DNA from: Massariosphaeria phaeospora
Taxonomy: Eukaryota > Ascomycota > Dothideomycetes > Pleosporales
Assembly: GCA_011032825.1 (NCBI GenBank)
Contig: JAADJZ010000039.1
Coordinates: 124,001 to 188,000, forward strand
DNA: 64,000 nucleotides
Direction of reading: 5' to 3'
Shown here: one piece after another, positions 1-12,848 of the stretch
Position numbering within the stretch: position 1 is the stretch's first letter
Layout of the letters: each line of letters opens with the position of its first letter
Notes under the pieces: model-generated
Seen by the model: the letters and a program-made list of their open reading frames with translations, nothing else
Told to the model about the DNA's origin: nothing
Database searches by the model: none
Program-made: the position numbers and the translations under genes

Positions 1-1448
1 TGGTGGAGGACCCTTGCGCTTCCTCTCGGATTTTGACGCCGAGGAATCTACTGATGTTGATGATGCATTCTCTCTCTTAACACGGCCGAGGGCGCCGCTG
101 CGGCCGTCCGCTGAAGGCCTAGGCGATTTCTCGCCTGGTACATGGATTGATGGCAGTATAAGTTTCTTCTGCTTGGATGCCGGTAATATCTCGTCCAAGT
201 CGACTGGAACCCCGAGCGAGACCAAGAACAGTCGCCGTATCCGAGAGCGGACCCAATCGGGAGGCTGGAGGGGCGGTGGGGCGACGAGCTGGGACCATAA
301 TGATTCGCTGCGTTCCGAGAGAAAAATCGACCGGATGGCATCTTGGTTGGTAGATATGCTTGGGACTTCTTTTAAAGATGGGTATATTTCATGAATATAG
401 GGCTGTGTGGCATGCACGACGTCGTCAAGCGATGGGAGCTCCTCGAAATCCAGGACGGGCTACACAAGGCCCACGTCAGTCTACACATGTCACAACGAGG
501 CAGGCTTCAAAGTATAAGCGGCCTAGGATTGAATAATTCCGACTTACAGGACCTGGAGAAGGGGCAGGTACAGGGGGCTGATCAGGGGGTTTGTCAAATG
601 CACTCTCAGCTTGTTCTTCGCCTTGTTGAAATCCGTCATCGAAGTCCCCGAAATCATCTCCCTCCCCGCCCTCTTCAAAATCGTCAAAGTCATCGCCGAA
701 TTCGCCATCATCCTCCACTATGCCGTTCCCATCGTTCTCGTCTAGTCGTAGTGACTCAGCAGCAGAGTTATCAACTAAGTCTGTAGCGTCGTCGTCATCG
801 TCGTCATCAGGGTTTAAGGGAGATCTGTTTATCGAGGCAGTTGGCGACCCTTCTTCCGTCAATGGAACGCAGGGAAGTACTAAAGAGACATGTGCCTTAC
901 GTACCTTGGCTTGTTTTCGCTGGGGGCTCCGGTGCCTTCACGACCACATCAGGGACGGCATCAGCAGCACGGAGTTCGAACGCGTGTGTGCCAGGGACAT
1001 CGCCATGGCTAGGCTGGTCCGGGTCAACCTTTTCGACCACAGTCTTTGGTACTTGTGAACCTCCCGGCGTAAGCGGTCGGTCGCCTGCGTTTACTCGAGA
1101 GGTACTTCGACTCCGCGTGCCCTCTGGCACAACCTCGACCTCATCGGGAACGGCGTCTTGGACTCTCTTTTCGTATGCATCGGTACCTGGGACTTCGCCG
1201 TAACTAGGCTCATCGTCTACTCGTTCGACACGCGTCGTTGGGATCGGAGAAGTCGCCTCAGATCTTCCAGTTTGTGCCGCCGCTACGTGACCTTCCGAGG
1301 CATCAGAGAAGTGTTCATCGCTAGAAGATTCTACTAGTGCACGGTCAGATGCTAGCACGACTGTCATGGGAGAACCCGCACCTAGCTCATGGGCGCCAGG
1401 GTCTTGCAGCTCCACACTCTTTCTGGGAGGGGCAAGTTCGTCGGTCAT
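1..1448 (-). CDS. LAA2: LAA2-like (YBL010C / DUF5102 family) AP-1 accessory protein, 3' end beyond window
   Basis: Exons read on the minus strand are 905-1448, 548-852 and <1-459. The introns are 853-904 (52 nt, phase 1) and 460-547 (88 nt, phase 0, CTGAC branch site). Both junctions restore a single frame. The N-terminus carries two related copies of a [DP]xPS[HY]G[ED]VPGT[DH]A[YF] motif, each preceded by a V-[ED]-[RK]-V-D segment. A run of acidic and phenylalanine residues follows (DFDDF, DDFGDFDDGF), then a conserved-looking 'LPSLDDVVHATQP' segment and an 'LPASKQKKLILPSI' segment. This layout matches my memory of the fungal DUF5102 family containing yeast Laa2, which links Laa1 to the AP-1 clathrin adaptor. 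The acidic DFxDF-type motifs would suit adaptor binding. The family call rests on motif memory, not alignment. The ATG at 1448 opens the frame. The stop lies left of the window. The gene is divergent from NSP1. Confidence 0.68.
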
Positions 1449-1972
1449 GGTCGAATGCTATGGGGAGGGCAGGCACCGAGGTCGTCTTGCAATCGACTAT
1501 CTTGACCAGGCAGGCCGTATCGCGAGAGACTAGGATATGGCGAGTAGCCGTAATATCAATTATTTCCAAAACAGGACGAGCGAATGGGGTAGTTGTTGGA
1601 CTTTATCGCGTGTAACGTATGTAGAGGCTCATGCACAGCAGTGAACAGTAGGTAGTGGGGGGTGGAGAGGAGATCGATCGGCGGACGGAGCGGCACAAGG
1701 ATCCACCGGGTCTTGGCGTGACAAGCTAAGTTTGTATGGGGCAGCAACGCGCAGGTGTGAAAGGCAACGCATCTCGCGCCCGTTACTCCGAACCTCCTTC
1801 CACCTTCCCACATTGCTTACCTGCAGAGGCGGCGCGTCATTCTACTTTTGCAGTGCAAACACACCCACCGTACACCCGCCTTATTCAACCTCAACCGCTG
1901 TAAGCTCCCAAACCCTCAGCTCCAACCTGCGATCCCAGACTCTAATACATTTAACCAGGCCATTGTACGGAC
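1449..1972. promoter_or_regulatory. Divergent intergenic region, LAA2-like / NSP1
   Basis: This 524-bp spacer lies between two divergently transcribed start codons and must hold both promoters. The side next to NSP1 is pyrimidine-rich (about 1800-1925), as is common in fungal leaders. I see no coding frame worth calling. Confidence 0.6.
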
Positions 1973-4416
1973 ATGGCGGCGTTTAATTTTGGCCCAAAGA
2001 GCGACGGAAGTAATACACCCAACAAAGGTCTTTTTGGAGCTACCGGCACGTCTGGCGCGACAGGATCTTCTCTCTTCGGCACATCTGGCACGACAGCATC
2101 TTCTATCTTTGGCGCTACAAGCAATGCCAACTCAGGCGCCACTTCCGCAGGGACGAGCTTCACGTTTAGCAATAAGACAGACTCAGCCAACACGTTCGGG
2201 GCATTTGCGACGAAGCCAGCTGGGAGCCAATCCAGCCAGTTGGGCGGCAATCAAGCATCTGGAGGAGCGTCGCAACCCGCGAACAACCCTTTCGCATTAG
2301 GGGCGCCTGCTGGAAGTAGCGGTGGGGCAAGCCCGAAACCATCTATCTTTGGTGCTGCAAAGGGAGGAGCTGGGGCGGCCTCTACTCCATCGTTCAATTT
2401 TAGCACAACATCATGTCAGTGATCCTAGCCGGATGGATCTGCTTCGAGGCTCCCAAGATATGCTAATGTGTGCGAATAACAGCATCTACCACGCCTGCTG
2501 CAACTCCGGTACCGAACAAAACTTTCGCACTTCCGTCGACGACACCGGCTGGTCCACCTCCAGGCCCAAGCCTTTTTGGCAATCAAGCTAAGCAGACAGA
2601 CGCGACCCAACCGTCCTCTACGCTAAACATGTTTGGACCTCCCCGGCCAACAATATCTTCCGCATCTTCTACCCCGAATCTCTTCAGCGCTACGGCCCCA
2701 GGTTCTACACCCGCGAAACCGCTGGGAAGCACTGCAGCGGGAGGCTCTAGCATGTTCAATGCGGGAGCAAACAAGAATGTGGCTACCAATTCCATGTTTA
2801 GTACTACTAACCAAGCTGGGTCGTCTAGCGCGCAAGGGATGCAAGCGACATCAAAGCCTTTGTTCGGCAGCACAACGCCTGCATCCACCCCCGCGAGCAA
2901 ACCACCTGGTCAGACATTTCCATTCGGCACGACACCTACGGCCTCCCAGCCAGCTTCGTCGCAGCCATCCATGACTGCAGCCAAGCCGTTCGCCTTAAGT
3001 GGTCCATCGTCCAACACTGCTTCTTCGGGAACTCCTGCGAGCAACTTATTCGGCCAAGGAACCCCGAATAGCTCTGGAGCTACGGCGACATCGGGCCTAT
3101 TCAATTTAGGTGGTAACAAACCGCTTTCGTCTACTCCTCCGTCAACGAGCGCAGCATCAGGATCAACAGGGACACCAAACATGTTCAGCTTGAGTGGTAG
3201 CAAACCACCTCCGTCTACCGCTCCTTTAACAGGCCCACCACCAGTAACAACGGGAACATCGAACCTCTTCGGCCTCGGCGGTAGTACGTCTTCGTCTGCT
3301 GGTCCATCTGCAAGCACAACAACCGGGACGACAGCGGCGGGCCCTGGGGCTGCTACGACAGCTTCGTCTGCGGCACCACTGTTTCCCAATGCGGGGGTCA
3401 CCAGTACGGCAACCAGCTCAGCACCAGCCCCAACGCCCTTTGGGGCATCCTTATTTGGAGGTGCTTCGAGTAAGACGCCCGATCCATCTACCACTACGTC
3501 TGCGGAAGCGCCCGCTACTTCGAGTGCAACAGCTCCGGGACTTACAGCTGGCGATGCGTCTAAGAGTGGCTTCGCCAGCTCCACCGCTGGCCCTGCTCCA
3601 TCTGCGCAGTCTCGCTTGAAGAATAAATCCATGGATGAGATCATTACCCGTTGGGCAGCTGATCTCTCTAAATACCAGAAGGAGTTCCAATCACAAGCTG
3701 AAACTGTCGCCCAATGGGACCGAGCATTGGTGGAGAACTCCGACAAAGTCAAGCAACTCTATGCGAAGACGTTCCAGGCAGAGCGCGATGCAGCCGAGGT
3801 AGAGAAACAGTTGACCAATATGGAGGAGAACCAACAAGAACTGGACGCATACCTGGATCGGTACGAGAAGGACGTCGAGAATCTAATGAGGAAGTCTGGC
3901 GTTGGCGGTAATGATAGCAGGCATGGCCCTGACCAAGAGCGCGAGCAAACGTACGTTTAGTCTTCATCATCCTCGACTGATGGCCCTCTCCTACGAATAC
4001 AGTAACTAACAAAACGGAACAGGTACAAACTAGCCGAAAAGCTCCAAGACCGGCTCAACGAGCTCAACAAGGACCTTACGGAAATGATTGAGGAGATCAA
4101 CAATACCTCCCAAACTCTCAGCAAGACTGGCAAGCCAGATGACCCGGTATGTACCCACTCTTAACCTCTATTCTTTAGACACTGGACTAACTTCGATTAG
4201 CTCACCAAGGTTGTCCGCGTGCTCAACTCGCAGCTCTCTCAGCTTCAGCTCATCGATTCTGGGGCTGCGCAACTACAAGACAAGATCAACAAGGCACAGA
4301 AGGAGGGTCAGCGTGTTGGAGCCAATGGCTGGAACGGGCTGGGAACGGATCCCACAGACGACTTCTACCGCAGCTTCCGAGGAGGCCGGACGGACCGATT
4401 CGGTGGCGTTTCTTGA
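1973..4416 (+). CDS. NSP1: Nucleoporin NSP1
   Basis: Four exons, 1973-2414, 2483-3950, 4023-4146 and 4201-4416, give 749 aa (2250 nt, exact multiple of three). The introns are 68, 72 and 54 nt. The first ~540 residues are a Ser/Thr/Pro/Gly-rich FG domain, mostly xLFG or xIFG repeats (SLFG, SIFG, NLFG, PLFG), with few FxFG. From 'KSMDEIITRWAADL' onward, a long alpha-helical coiled coil (QWDRALVENSDKVKQLY) matches the Nsp1 C-terminal domain. That domain assembles with Nup57 and Nup49 in the central channel and with Nup82 on the cytoplasmic face. The protein ends with a short Gly/Arg/Phe tail. NSP1 is an essential part of the permeability barrier in nuclear pores. The ATG at 1973 is the first in frame and starts directly with an FG-type motif (AAFNFG). 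Confidence 0.93.
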
Positions 4417-4933
4417 GCTGGACACACCCATGAGGCTACAAGTTGACCATGGCTCCCATTCTGTCTGGTGCAGGTCTTTACATCGATGTTTACAAACTGG
4501 GGTTAATATGTTCGAGGCTTTAACGGAACGGATGCACTCTCGGGCGTGTACTATATAGATCGATGGCACAACTAGCTGGCCTTGGTATCATTGGAGTGAG
4601 CTGCGCGACAGCGCTTAATCACGGAGAATTTTATCTTGTGTACTTACTGTACCGTGTAGATCCGCCATGGCTTCGAAGAAAGTCAGCAGGAAACGAGGGA
4701 GTAAATGCTGAACAGGAACACATGGCCTCGAAAGCTATTGGCTGATATGAGATTTATCTGAACTGTTTTACAAAGCTCAATGCATGCCAAAACGCAGAGG
4801 ACCACAGAATCTGTCACGAATCAATCTCATCCCACGAGGTATCCATGCAATTGTTGGACATTGTTCCCACATCTAGTGTGGCTGTTCGCCCTGGCCGCTG
4901 CCTTCTTTCGTAACCTCGTCACTGCATTATTCG
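4417..4933. other. Convergent 3' region, NSP1 / IF1
   Basis: This 517-bp spacer lies between the NSP1 stop and the IF1 stop and should hold both 3' UTRs and polyadenylation sites. The short open frames here have no recognisable protein features. Confidence 0.5.
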
Positions 4934-5379
4934 TTAGCTGCGACCCCCGGACAGTATAGGCGGGCGAACGGACATGTGCTTCTCGAGTTCCTCAATATGC
5001 TGCTTCTGCTGCTTGAGCTTCTCCTTGATAGCCAAGAGCCTAATTCCCCTGTCAGCTTCTCTGGCCAGCCGCGAACTGTCGTCCTCAATGGCAGGCACGG
5101 CACGGCACGTACTTCTGTCTCTCCTCCTGCTTGATGTACAGTTCCTCGGCCGCCGTCTCGCGCTTGGTAAAGGCGTCACTGTAGCCAATAACACCACGTT
5201 AGCTTTTGTGCCGCTACGTCGCCGACGACCAGGAGAGGAGTCACGTACCCGCCGCGACTTCCCCCAGACCTGGAGGCTCCGGATCCAGTGTCGCCGCCGG
5301 CTAGGAGCCGCGTCGAGGTGGAGAGCAGGCGCTGCGTGGCCAGGGGACGCGCGCTGCGGAGGAGTGCTGTGCGGAGCAT
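4934..5379 (-). CDS. INH1: Mitochondrial F1F0-ATPase inhibitor IF1
   Basis: Three exons on the minus strand, 5249-5379, 5113-5178 and 4934-5039, encode 100 aa (303 nt). The introns are 5179-5248 (70 nt) and 5040-5112 (73 nt). The first ~26 residues are rich in Arg, Leu and Ser (MLRTALLRSARPLATQRLLS), typical of a mitochondrial targeting sequence. A Gly/Ser-rich linker follows, then the IF1 core 'DAFTKRETAAEELYIKQEER', then a coiled-coil helix 'LKQQKQHIEELEKHM'. This is the known IF1 layout: an N-terminal inhibitory segment that inserts into the F1 catalytic interface, followed by a dimerising coiled coil. The protein blocks ATP hydrolysis when the membrane potential collapses. No single reading frame spans the gene, so it is easily missed; a splice-aware reading is required. 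Confidence 0.92.
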
Positions 5380-6800
5380 TGTGGTGGCTTGCGGGTGGGA
5401 CGGGCACTGGGGGCAGGGCGAGAGTGGCTATATGGGCGTGGTGGTGCGTGGTGGAGTGAGGAGCTTTAGGTTGGATAGCTTCGCGGCATCCGTGCGTCGC
5501 TCACGGCCCGGGATGACGAAGAGACACGTGATTGGCTGGACAGGTAAGGTCTCGAGCGCTGGAGCGCACCGCACCTTCTGCGAGCGGGGCTGCAGTGACG
5601 TGATATGGAACGATTGCATTGCTCGCTCACTACTCGAAGGTGAGGAAGAGTTTTGGGGCGCCATGCAGAAGAGAAGGCGCTGCTGGCCACGACGGCTGCG
5701 CGAGGCCATCAATCACTGCTCGAACAGCCCGTTCGCGCATGCTGAGACAGAGAGCCGCGCAATCAGATCCTGCGGTTTCAGAGCGGCGCCTGCCATGTCA
5801 GCCAGCAGCATGGCTTCCCGCTCCCCGGCCCCATGATGCGTGCGCCGTCTGGTGTGTGAATGTCCAGCGCAGGCCTGCTTGCTTGCTTGCTTGCTTGCTT
5901 GGTGACGCCTGAGTCAGCGCCAGGCCCAACCGTCAACGGGCAGCGGCGCTGGCGAACGCTCGCAGCGCCGTGGATAGAGCAGGCAAGACAGGCAAGACAG
6001 GCAGCTGTTTGCTGTCGGTCACTGTGGTCTGCTCTCTGCGCCAGGCGCGATTGCGTGTGCCGCCGCCTCACAGTGAAGCAGGCGTGTTCTGGGCTGTGTG
6101 AAGCGGTAGGCGGTAGGCGTGGATAGATCGACCCGCCGCCGTGCCAAGGCTGCGCCGGGCTCTTCTTTGACGACCTCCCCACCTTCTATCAACACACCTC
6201 CAAAGTCAACACTCCAGACCAACCCGGATTCTTTGCCCGCCCGCCCCAACATACACAGCCGCCACTTTACCTGCACACCCCTAGAATTTCGCATACTCAC
6301 CTCTCTCTTCGTAAGTCCCATTTCCTCTCGCGGCATGCAGCCCCTCTCGACGCCCACGCATCCGGCTGCAATTTGCTCCCCTCTGCGTTTGCTGGACACG
6401 TCGGCAGCCGCGTCGTGGAACGGCGGCCTCAATCGAATCAGCCTGCCCCGGAGAGCCTCGCTGCGCCGTCATCGCTGCGTCGACGGTGCCGGGCAGGCCT
6501 AGGCGTCTCAGGTTGGGGCGTCTGCAGCACCCCTTCCAGCATCTTCGCCGCCCCAAAGTGCAAGCACAGTTACCCTTCTAGCATACAATACGACGCAGCC
6601 GTTGTGCGCATTCATCAGCTGTATCGTCAACGCCGCCCATCGATTCTACAGAAGACCCGCACTTTCCCACACATCCAACACCCACCATACAAGCGGGGTC
6701 TAGCACGCAGCCGCAATCGCATCCTCTCCAGCATCAAATCTTTGCCTGCGCTTGCAGTTCGCCTTGCTAATATTTGAGCGTTTCCAGATCTTCATACACA
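5380..6800. other. Divergent intergenic region, IF1 / 14-3-3, with (CTTG)n
   Basis: About 1.4 kb lies between two start codons. It contains a short (CTTG)n microsatellite near 5876-5901 and repeated 'caagacagg' units near 5983-6003. From about 6180 it becomes pyrimidine-rich. A GTAAGT at about 6309 inside this pyrimidine-rich part could be the donor of a 5' UTR intron of the 14-3-3 gene; this is only a suggestion. Several frames of 90-180 codons cross the region on both strands, but none has recognisable protein character. Confidence 0.5.
5876..5901. repeat. (CTTG)n microsatellite
   Basis: About six tandem CTTG units are visible directly in the sequence, in the IF1/14-3-3 divergent spacer. 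Confidence 0.9.
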
Positions 6801-9163
<2,363 letters not shown>

Positions 9164-10186
9164 ATGCTTCCTTACAATACTCACATTGAGGCCAGTGGCG
9201 AGACTGACAGTTGCTTCTCGAACGGCTACCTTTGCGACTCCACAGAAACCGATGCTCCACTCAACAGTCCTTACCCGCCGACCGCACCAGTCTCCAGATC
9301 AACCTCACCATTCGGGTTTCTCAAACTGCCGCCGGAGATCAGATGCATGATCTACGCAGAAGTCCTGGTCATCGGCAAAGTCTTCTTCAGGCCTGCACAG
9401 CTCCAGGATGAGATTCACGAAATTATGAATAGCGGCCGATTCGTCTCCTGGGATCGATATCGACGACCAGAGCTGCAATTACTACGTGTCTGCAAGTTAG
9501 TCCACAAGGAAGCTGAGGAGATCTACCTCGGCAGGAACCTCTTCGTGCTGCCCGTTCAATGGCATCTGATGCATCCGTTCGTATCGGCCATGACTGAGAT
9601 GTCTGAGATGTCCGTCTTCCAGAAACCGCAACTATTCTCCACGCTTGCACTCAAGAAGCTGAAGAACTTGAGCATCGCCATCGATGTCAAAGACCTCTCG
9701 GACTGCGGCCCGACAACTACCTCACGGGCTCAAGGCACCGCACACAGCGCCAATTTCACCGATCCCAGCGACGGATTCCGACTCGCCCATGCCCACCGCA
9801 CCGTCATTATCCAAGCCCTCACCAACGCCAAAGGCTGGGGCCTCGTCACCCACACGCTCACGCAACTCCGCCGCTCCCTCACCACCAGCCTCGACTACAT
9901 CGAGGTCGATCTCACAAACGCCTTCTGCCCGACGCGCTGCTGCCGTCCCGTCCACGTCGTCAAGTTCAACTGGGTGCACGCTCTGCAGCCCAAGAAGATC
10001 TGCGTGCTCGGCTTGCGTAGCGAACGCGAGAAGGCCGTGCTGCTGGAACACGTCCAAAACTTCGATTATGTGAGTTCGCGGATGCTGCGAGAGGAGCATG
10101 GGTTGGAGTTTCGGAAGGATTGTCAGGGGACGGAGTGGGAGGCGTATGTGATGAAGGGGGAGGGGCGGCGGAACGGTATGGGCTAG
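9164..10186 (+). CDS. F-box-like 'LPPEIR' protein
   Basis: A single exon of 340 aa. After a low-complexity Ser/Pro N-terminus it has 'FGFLKLPPEIRCMIYAEVL' (about residues 50-69). This is the short F-box-like/2EXR-type motif found in very large families of ascomycete proteins. It is followed by 'LLRVCKLVHKEAEEIYLGRN', the usual second conserved block of the same families. The remaining ~200 residues are a basic and hydrophobic mixture with no motif I recognise; CPTRCC near residue 252 is notable. By family analogy it may be a substrate receptor for an SCF ubiquitin ligase, but the motif alone does not prove Skp1 binding. No intron is needed. The ATG at 9164 is the first in frame. These genes turn over quickly between species. 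Confidence 0.72.
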   Translation: MLPYNTHIEASGETDSCFSNGYLCDSTETDAPLNSPYPPTAPVSRSTSPFGFLKLPPEIRCMIYAEVLVIGKVFFRPAQLQDEIHEIMNSGRFVSWDRYRRPELQLLRVCKLVHKEAEEIYLGRNLFVLPVQWHLMHPFVSAMTEMSEMSVFQKPQLFSTLALKKLKNLSIAIDVKDLSDCGPTTTSRAQGTAHSANFTDPSDGFRLAHAHRTVIIQALTNAKGWGLVTHTLTQLRRSLTTSLDYIEVDLTNAFCPTRCCRPVHVVKFNWVHALQPKKICVLGLRSEREKAVLLEHVQNFDYVSSRMLREEHGLEFRKDCQGTEWEAYVMKGEGRRNGMG

Positions 10187-11262
10187 GCTCAGGGCTGGTC
10201 GGAGGGAAGGGGGCCGTCTAGGTGCTTTTCGTAGATGGTTCGGCTGTTTCGGTCGTTGGTTGGGTAAGGGGAGAGATGTGGTCATAACTTTCCTATTCGG
10301 GTAAGAGTTGGAATCGCGTCGATGGCTTGAAGCGGGCTGGAAACGGGCTGAACGGTGGGTGGTTCGGCGGTGCAGGACGGGCCGGGGGAAAGCAGGACAA
10401 TGTGATGTGGGAACCTTGAATGGAAGGCGAGGACCCCTTGCGATTTACACAGCGGTGTTTGCCAGTTACAGTCGGGCCATGGTGTGTCCGTACGCACGAT
10501 CTCATCGGCGCTATCTATGCCCCGGTTAGATCAGGTCAGAGCAGAGCAGAGCAAAGCAAATCACGATATATATACAGTGTGCGAGATGAACTCAGTGCGT
10601 TTGTTTTCTTCATCCTTCAAAATCTACACTTATGCTCTGATATGCTGTGCTGTGCGGAAACTAACAGTGCATAGATACTACGATCCGTACCCGCACCGCA
10701 CCGCACTGCACTACCCTGCCCCCTTACGAAAACAACCCCAGGCTTACTTCCAGATTTCTCAAAACCCAGCCCTCCTGTCCGTATACGGTCAGTATATACA
10801 CCGAGGTCTCTCTCTCGCTTCATCGATATTCAAGAGAGAAGAACAAAAACGAAACGAACTAACGAACCAGCAACGGCGCGCCGTGCCGGAATGCAGCTAG
10901 ACCGTTTTCTGTCCGGCTATATGGAAAATTTGTTGTGCGTGCGAGGGTTTTTGTAGTAGGTACGTGGAGTATTGTTGTGAGGTTTTGGATATAAGTAGGG
11001 AAGCGCGAAGGGGCTTGACAAGAGAGAGACTTTGCAAAGGCCTTGAGATTTTGATATAAATGCTTAGGAAGACGAAGATACGAGAGACGGGATCTGGAAC
11101 ATGAACATCTGGAATAACTCAGAGGTAGCAGAACTCCATTACTTTACTAGTAGCGCGGGAACGGAACGAAACCATAGTTCAGGTCGGGTTGCCGCACTTG
11201 GAAGTTCGAAATGCGCAGGAGATCTAAGGGGATTTCCTTTTGGAGTTTTGGAGGGGTGGGTT

Positions 11263-11420
11263 TTGTGTGCGTGGAGGAGAGGAGAGGAGAGGAGAGAGGG
11301 AGGGGGAGGGATAGGAGTTTTGGTGCTTTTGAGGAGGGGAGAGAGGGAGGAAGGAAGGGGGAAGAAGAGATAGGAGACGAAGAGGGACTTGGGAGCGAAG
11401 AAAGTAAGAGAAAGAAAGGA
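11263..11420. repeat. Purine (GGA/GA)-rich tract
   Basis: The + strand is almost entirely G and A over about 160 bp (ggagaggagaggagag... patterns). It is a homopurine/homopyrimidine stretch that could form triplex DNA. Confidence 0.8.
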
Positions 11421-11534
11421 GAAAGCAATTATCTAGTCTAGTGCGATGTTAACCGTAAAGAGGCTATAGAAGTAGCTATCTCATTAGCTAGACAGGCTTG
11501 GTTGTAAGTAGAGCTTTGTAAGAAAAAGGAAAAC

Positions 11535-11536
<2 letters not shown>

Positions 11537-11567
<31 letters not shown>
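11537..11567. repeat. (GA)n microsatellite
   Basis: About 15 GA units are directly visible. Confidence 0.92.
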
Positions 11568-11571
<4 letters not shown>

Positions 11572-11599
11572 GAGTATAAGTTTGCATAGACGTTACAGG

Positions 11600-12010
11600 T
11601 AGAAGCAAAGTGCACGAAGCGTAGGCTGGCAGGTACGATAAACTGTTGAGATTCCAGCTTTATCTAACTAACTATGTGCCGAAATACCGTACAGCGCGCA
11701 CAGCAAGAGGAAATATTAAAAAGAGTAAGTAATAGGATGTAGAGAGGCAGAGCGTGCGAAACGAAGCCTAGAGGGTACGATAGAGTGTCAAGATCCTAGC
11801 TTTATCCAACTAACTATAACGTTATGCTAGAATACTATACAGCGCGCAAACTAAAAGGAATACTAGCTGTAATTAACAAACACGATACAGAAAGGCGAAG
11901 TGTGCGAAACAGAGCCTAGAGCGCATCGCAGGTCAAAGACGTTACATATCAATCCAACCAACAACGTGCTGCAAAATTGTACATTCGCGTAAGCATCAAC
12001 GCATGCATAG
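11600..12010. repeat. Degenerate tandem repeat, three copies of about 145 bp
   Basis: Three successive blocks start near 11600, 11745 and 11890. Each shares the ordered words 'g[ct]gcgaa.cg.agcctagag', 'tttat[ct][ct]aacta' / 'caatccaacca', and 'ataccgtacagcgcgca' / 'tactatacagcgcgcaaa' / 'ttgtacattcgcg'. The middle and first copies are the closest; the third is much more diverged. Differences are scattered substitutions and small indels. No open frame runs through it. Confidence 0.65.
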
Positions 12011-12281
12011 CGAAAGAGAACACTGTAGCGAACATAGTTAAGAGGGTACATTACTAGCGCAGACACAAGATTTCAACCAAGCAAGAACGTTACATTACAA
12101 TATCTAAAACTCTACTCGCGAAAAAAAAAACCTACAAACACTTAAACGCCCAAAACGCCTAAAACTCCGCTCGCCAAAAAAACCCACAAATACTAACAAG
12201 GGAAAAAAAAGGGAAAATAGAAAATCCTACAACGCCACCCAAAGACCCCACAAACGCCCAAACGCCGCAAAATCAAGGCGA

Positions 12282-12848
12282 CTACCAACTCCCCTCAACC
12301 GCCAGCTCCAGATCCGGCACCTCCACAATCTCCAGCGCGACCTGACACAGGTAAAACTCGCGCGTCTCCAACCCTAACCACACCCAGCGGTCCATCACCG
12401 CGCGAAGCTCGGCGTCCTCCTCCTCCTCGTACCACCGGTTAGCAACCTCCTTGCTAACGACGTGGCCAAAGGCCCAAGGATCCCGGGCAGTCGGGAACGG
12501 CACCATGTAGCCGTAGCTGGGCCGGCAGGGGGCCGGGCTGGGGCCGGCACTGGGACTGGGTGCCGGCCAGGGCCAGTTGGCGCGGCACATGGGGCAGGTG
12601 GGCGCCATTTCGGTCCACTCCAGGAGGCAGGCGGCGTGGAACACGTGCCCGCATTTGTTGAGCCGTATGGCTCGGTCCGGGCTGGTGGCGGCGGCGGCAG
12701 GGTTCCAGCTGCGCCAGGCTGTCAGGGCCTGGATACAGATGCCGCAGTCCTGACCGATGCAGGCGGCGGCGGGTTGCGGGGTGCTGCGCAGCTCGAGAAG
12801 GATGCGGGCGACGGACGGCGACGGCGAAGTGGTGGTCGACGACGGCAT
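12282..12848 (-). CDS. RING-H2 finger protein (putative E3 ubiquitin ligase)
   Basis: A single exon of 188 aa. Residues ~35-95 form a C3H2C3 RING-H2 finger. CGIC gives the first two zinc ligands, 'CGHVFHAAC' gives C-x-H-x2-H-x2-C, and CPMC gives the last two. The loop between ligands 2 and 3 is long and Ala-rich (about 30 residues). RING-H2 domains bind E2 enzymes and usually confer ubiquitin ligase activity. After the RING a Pro/Ser/Ala linker leads into an acidic helix (RWYEEEEDAELRAVMDRW) with no known domain. There is no signal peptide or membrane segment, so it is probably soluble. The start at 12848 is followed by a Ser/Thr-rich N-terminus. The frame is strongly GC-biased. I cannot name an orthologue. 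Confidence 0.78.
   Translation of the reverse strand: MPSSTTTSPSPSVARILLELRSTPQPAAACIGQDCGICIQALTAWRSWNPAAAATSPDRAIRLNKCGHVFHAACLLEWTEMAPTCPMCRANWPWPAPSPSAGPSPAPCRPSYGYMVPFPTARDPWAFGHVVSKEVANRWYEEEEDAELRAVMDRWVWLGLETREFYLCQVALEIVEVPDLELAVEGSW

Larger units (their letters stand above)
10187..12281. other. Gene-poor, repeat-rich intergenic region
   Basis: About 2.1 kb with no credible gene. It contains a purine-rich stretch (about 11263-11420), a (GA)n run, a degenerate tandem repeat (11600-12010) and an A-rich stretch (12119-12280) in which an 'aaaactc[ct][ag]ctcgc'-type unit occurs twice. It lies downstream of the F-box-like gene and downstream (3') of the RING gene, so it is a convergent spacer. 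Confidence 0.55.

Noticed and set aside
2910..3752. A 280-codon minus-strand frame across NSP1
   Set aside because: It is antisense to the FG-repeat exon and derives from its low-complexity Ser/Thr/Pro codons.
5288..5836. A 182-codon plus-strand frame
   Set aside because: It overlaps the IF1 5' exon in antisense and runs into the divergent promoter. No recognisable protein features.
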